Part shown: one piece after another, positions 4,624 to 6,785 of the stretch
How positions within the stretch are numbered: position 1 is the first letter of the stretch
Layout of the letters: each line of letters opens with the position of its first letter
Source of the DNA: Bryobacterales bacterium
GTDB taxonomy: Bacteria; Acidobacteriota; Terriglobia; Bryobacterales; Bryobacteraceae
NCBI GenBank assembly: GCA_003132865.1
Contig: PKYZ01000001.1
Coordinates: forward strand, 1-6,785
Direction of reading: 5' to 3'
Length of the DNA: 6,785 nucleotides
Made by a program: the position numbers and the translations under genes
The notes under the pieces: model-generated
Seen by the model: only the letters and a program-made list of their open reading frames with translations
What the model was told of the DNA's origin: nothing
Databases searched by the model: none

Positions 4624-5727
4624 ATGGACGATTCCAAAGTGAAGTTTCAAATCGACTCCGAGATCGCGCGAGCCTGGACTCTGCCTGCGCATCTCTATAC
4701 CGACGCGAGCATTTTCCTTGCCGAAAAAGAAAAAATCTTCGCGCGAACGTGGCAGGTCGTTGGTCACACCCACCAGGTCGCGAATCCCGGCGACTATTTC
4801 ACGAGCAGCCTCATCGGCGAACCCTTGTTGTTCGTGCGCGACATCGACGGAACGCTGCGCGGTTTTTACAACGTGTGCCGGCACCGCGCCGGTCCGCCCG
4901 CGGAAGGATGTGGTTCCCGCAAGCTGTTTCGCTGCGGATATCACGGATGGACCTACGGTCTCGACGGCGCGCTCATCAGCGCGACCGAAATCGAAGGCGT
5001 GGAAAGCTTTTGTCCGGAAGATTTTGCGCTCAAGCCGGTCCGCACCGAGGAATGGTTCAACCTGGTGTTCGTGAACCTCGATCCGGAGGCGCGGCCTCTG
5101 CGCGAGAGCCTGGGCGAGTTGCCGCTGCTGGCGGAGAAGTTTCCTTTCGCGCAGATGAAATTGTTCGAGCGCCGCACCTATGACATGAAATGCAATTGGA
5201 AGACATATGTGGACAACTACCTTGAGGGATACCATTTGCCGAGCGTTCATCCGGGACTGAATCGAGAACTGGATTACAACGGGTATGTGGTCGAGCCGTA
5301 TGCGCGGCACGTGCGCCAGTTCAGCCCGATCCGGGGAGCGCAGCCCGGCGATGCCACCCCGCGCCGCTACCAGGATGCGCGGGAAGATCTGACACCGGAT
5401 CTAGGGGCGGACTACTTCTGGATCTTTCCCAACTGGATGCTGAACTGCTATCCCGACAACGTCTCGTTGAACATCGTGTTGCCGGTCGACGCGGAGCGTT
5501 CGCTGGCGATCTTCGAATGGTACTTGCCGGAGAAGGATCACGGCGCTCCGGCGGCAAAAGCCTCGGTGGAGTTCAGCGATCAGATTCAGATGGAAGATGT
5601 CGGCATCTGCGAGATCGTGCAGAAGAATCTGCGGTCACGGAGTTATTCGCGCGGGCGGTACAGTGTGAAGCAGGAAAAAGGCGTGCATGCCTTCCACCGG
5701 ATGTATGGAGAGCTGATGCGAGAGTGA
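4624..5727 (+). CDS. Rieske non-heme iron oxygenase, alpha subunit (CntA/choline monooxygenase-like)
   Basis: This 367-residue cytoplasmic oxygenase has an N-terminal Rieske [2Fe-2S] domain with ligands C85, H87, C104 and H107 (CRHRAG...CGYHGW). Its catalytic domain has Fe(II) ligands H204 and H209 (EGYHLPSVHP) and D325 (QMEDVGICE). The residue bridging the two centres is Glu (E201) rather than the Asp of naphthalene dioxygenase types. Glu there is known in carnitine oxygenase CntA. Together with the C-terminal ICEIVQKNL and GRYSVKQEKGVHAFH signature this points to the quaternary-ammonium oxygenase group (carnitine, choline, glycine betaine, stachydrine). Substrate is inference. The frame stays open upstream to GTG 4480 and includes ATG 4564, but family-like sequence begins only around VKFQIDSEIARAWTLP, so I place the start at ATG 4624; no Shine-Dalgarno is visible. 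No reductase partner gene is adjacent, so electrons must come from a protein encoded elsewhere. Confidence 0.88.
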   Translation: MDDSKVKFQIDSEIARAWTLPAHLYTDASIFLAEKEKIFARTWQVVGHTHQVANPGDYFTSSLIGEPLLFVRDIDGTLRGFYNVCRHRAGPPAEGCGSRKLFRCGYHGWTYGLDGALISATEIEGVESFCPEDFALKPVRTEEWFNLVFVNLDPEARPLRESLGELPLLAEKFPFAQMKLFERRTYDMKCNWKTYVDNYLEGYHLPSVHPGLNRELDYNGYVVEPYARHVRQFSPIRGAQPGDATPRRYQDAREDLTPDLGADYFWIFPNWMLNCYPDNVSLNIVLPVDAERSLAIFEWYLPEKDHGAPAAKASVEFSDQIQMEDVGICEIVQKNLRSRSYSRGRYSVKQEKGVHAFHRMYGELMRE

Positions 5728-5738
5728 TTCTCAGGAAA

Positions 5739-5762
5739 GTTGTACAACTATGTACGTACAAC
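5739..5762. repeat. Nested palindromes after the oxygenase gene
   Basis: GTTGTAC (5739-5745) and GTACAAC (5756-5762) form an inverted repeat around a 10-bp centre. Inside lie two perfect palindromes, TTGTACAA (5740-5747) and TGTACGTACA (5751-5760). It begins 11 bp past the oxygenase stop. There is no U-tract, so it is a weak terminator candidate; a protein-binding site is equally possible. Confidence 0.5.
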
Positions 5763-5826
5763 GAAGACGTCTTGTTCTCCGCGTAGGATTCCTCGCTCGA
5801 GACGCTGCTTAGAAATGCTCTTTCCC

Positions 5827-5842
5827 GGGCCGGAAACGGCCC
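5827..5842. other. Small hairpin with GAAA tetraloop
   Basis: GGGCCG-gaaa-CGGCCC is a perfect 6-bp GC stem closed by a GNRA tetraloop on the plus strand. It would be very stable in RNA, and lies about 100 nt past the oxygenase stop. Without a following U-run it could protect the mRNA 3' end or be incidental. Confidence 0.4.
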
Positions 5843-5938
5843 TCTCGTCCACGATCGCTGCCGCGCTGGAGGAAAGGTTGTCCGCGGCAAGATCGCGCGT
5901 CCTGGCGCCCTGGAGGGCAGTCCTACGAATAATCAACC

Positions 5939-5982
5939 ACTTACACCAAGCCTCAACGACTTACACGAAGTCTCAATGACTT
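5939..5982. repeat. 20-bp tandem repeat, 2.2 copies
   Basis: The units acttacaccaagcctcaacg (5939-5958) and acttacacgaagtctcaatg (5959-5978) match at 17 of 20 positions, and a third copy begins with actt at 5979 before breaking down. It is AC-rich and sits 50 bp beyond the 3' end of the minus-strand phosphatase gene. No role is evident. Confidence 0.7.
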
Positions 5983-6030
5983 GCGGAGATCCGAATGCGC
6001 TGATGCAATCCGTTTCTGCCAAAATCGGCT

Positions 6031-6785
6031 CTAGAAGCTTTCGGATTTCAGCAGCATGCAGGTGACGTCGTCGTGCTGCGGGGTATTCCCGACGAAGAGG
6101 TCGACTTCGGCCATGAGGCGCTTGAGCATTTCCTGGGGCTCGACCGATTTGCCAGCTTCAATCGCGGTCAGCAGGCGGGCCTCGCCGTAGTCTTCCTGGC
6201 GGGCGTTTTCGGCTTCCACTAATCCATCCGTAAAGATGATCAGCCAGTCTTCCGGCGCGAGCGTGATCGAGGCCGAGTCATATTTTGTGTCGGGGAGAAT
6301 GCCGAAGGGGAGGCCGCCGACGTCGAGACGCTCGATTTGTCCGCTGGCGCGGCGCAGGATGGGGTTGTTGTGGCCGGCGTTGATGTAGTCGAGCGTGCGG
6401 CGGATGGGATCGTATTCCGCCAGGAACGCAGTGGTAAAACGCAATCCGCCCTGGCTGTTTGAGCAAGCATAGCGATTCATGTTCGACGCGAGTTCGGGCA
6501 AGGCGACCTGCGCGGAGGAAAGAGTCTTGAGACTGGCTTGGAACGTGGCCATCAGCATGGCGGCCGGGATGCTCTTGCCCGCCACATCGGCCACAGCGAG
6601 GACCACGCGGTTGTCTTCATTGGTGCGTCCGGGGCGCGGGAAGACGTCATAGTAGTCTCCGGCGACGGTGTTGGCGGGGCGCGTAGCGTAGGCGATAGCC
6701 AAGCCGGGGATCTGCGGAGGAACGCCGGGCAACAGCCAGGTCTGAATCTCACGCGCGATCTGCAGGTCGCGTTTCATCACGACGC
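6031..6785 (-). CDS. PP2C-family serine phosphatase, SpoIIE/RsbU type (5' end beyond window)
   Basis: The frame is open to the window edge at 6785 and ends at TAG (6033-6031), giving at least 250 residues. It opens in the linker helix typical of this family, RDLQIAREIQTWLLP (about 4-18 counting from GTG 6780), followed by a complete SpoIIE phosphatase domain. The domain carries AGDYYDVF (metal Asp42), VADVAGKSIPAA (Asp65), INAGHNNP (134-140), GLPFGI, FTDGLVEA (Asp185) and HDDVT (Asp237/238), so the metal site looks intact. Such enzymes remove phosphate from anti-sigma antagonist (STAS) proteins and so control partner-switching, or act as output domains of sensory proteins. Because the linker helix normally follows a GAF, PAS, HAMP or response-regulator domain, and the frame continues upstream, the true start and the sensor domain are probably outside the window; GTG 6780 or ATG 6777 are unlikely starts. 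No STAS or anti-sigma gene is visible. Confidence 0.9.
   Translation of the reverse strand, partial: VVMKRDLQIAREIQTWLLPGVPPQIPGLAIAYATRPANTVAGDYYDVFPRPGRTNEDNRVVLAVADVAGKSIPAAMLMATFQASLKTLSSAQVALPELASNMNRYACSNSQGGLRFTTAFLAEYDPIRRTLDYINAGHNNPILRRASGQIERLDVGGLPFGILPDTKYDSASITLAPEDWLIIFTDGLVEAENARQEDYGEARLLTAIEAGKSVEPQEMLKRLMAEVDLFVGNTPQHDDVTCMLLKSESF

Larger units (their letters stand above)
5728..6030. other. Intergenic region between convergent genes
   Basis: This 303-bp stretch separates the ends of the oxygenase (+) and the phosphatase (-). It contains nested palindromes at 5739-5762, a short GAAA-loop hairpin at 5827-5842 and a 20-bp tandem repeat at 5939-5982. Open frames here have no ribosome site or recognisable protein. 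No canonical U-tract terminator is seen for either gene. Confidence 0.65.

Noticed and set aside
5827..5842. GAAA-loop hairpin as an intrinsic terminator of the oxygenase gene
   Set aside because: The stem is only 6 bp and is followed by CTCTCGTCC rather than a U-tract, so I list it only as a hairpin.
5939..5982. CRISPR-like array
   Set aside because: The units are contiguous with no spacers, only 2.2 copies, and imperfect; no cas gene is nearby.

Overview
The window (6785 bp, fairly GC-rich) looks like soil or environmental Acidobacteriota DNA. This rests on the style of the two type IV pilins (MRKQKG/FSLIELL leader, four-cysteine C-terminal region), on intergenic repeats of the 'cattccgaggagcgcagcgacgaggaatc' kind that I recall from Acidobacteria genomes, and on the gene mix (GH29 relic, SpoIIE-type phosphatase, Rieske oxygenase). 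The assignment is inference; no rRNA or other marker gene is present.

Layout, left to right. (1) 1-135, +: the last 44 codons of galU. (2) 154-244: an imperfect inverted repeat. (3) 289-1905, +: a two-gene ABC importer operon (permease, then ATPase, 9 bp apart) of the TauBC/SsuBC/NrtBD type, with no substrate-binding protein in view. (4) About 1945-2050: an interspersed repeat with short hairpins. (5) 2083-2487, -: a wrecked alpha-L-fucosidase (GH29) gene with two frameshifts, a large internal deletion and a late nonsense codon. (6) 2626-4485, -: two tandem paralogous type IV pilin genes, 173 aa each and 93% identical. Each has its own terminator and its own sigma54-type promoter. (7) 4502-5727, +: a palindrome and half-site cluster, then a Rieske non-heme iron oxygenase of the carnitine/choline/betaine oxygenase type. 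(8) 5728-6030: gene-free, with small repeats. (9) 6031-6785, -: the C-terminal PP2C/SpoIIE phosphatase domain of a protein cut by the window edge.

The most informative result is in the pilin pair. Three sequence blocks are kept upstream of both genes at nearly the same spacing, while the DNA between two of them has diverged to random-level identity. They are a -24/-12 sigma54 site (18/19 identical), a 17-bp block about 72 bp upstream of the predicted transcription start (15/17 identical, spacing exactly the same) and a palindrome TGAC-N7-GTCA about 160 bp upstream (spacing differs by 2 bp). This is an internal footprint of a sigma54 plus NtrC/PilR-type activator arrangement. It implies that the two pilins are separately transcribed but co-regulated. 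The pilins share their first 74 residues exactly, despite about 13 synonymous differences, and differ at 12 sites confined to the C-terminal globular part. That pattern suggests two interchangeable or heterologous pilin subunits under a shared control circuit. The other genes are independent units with no evident functional link to the pili.
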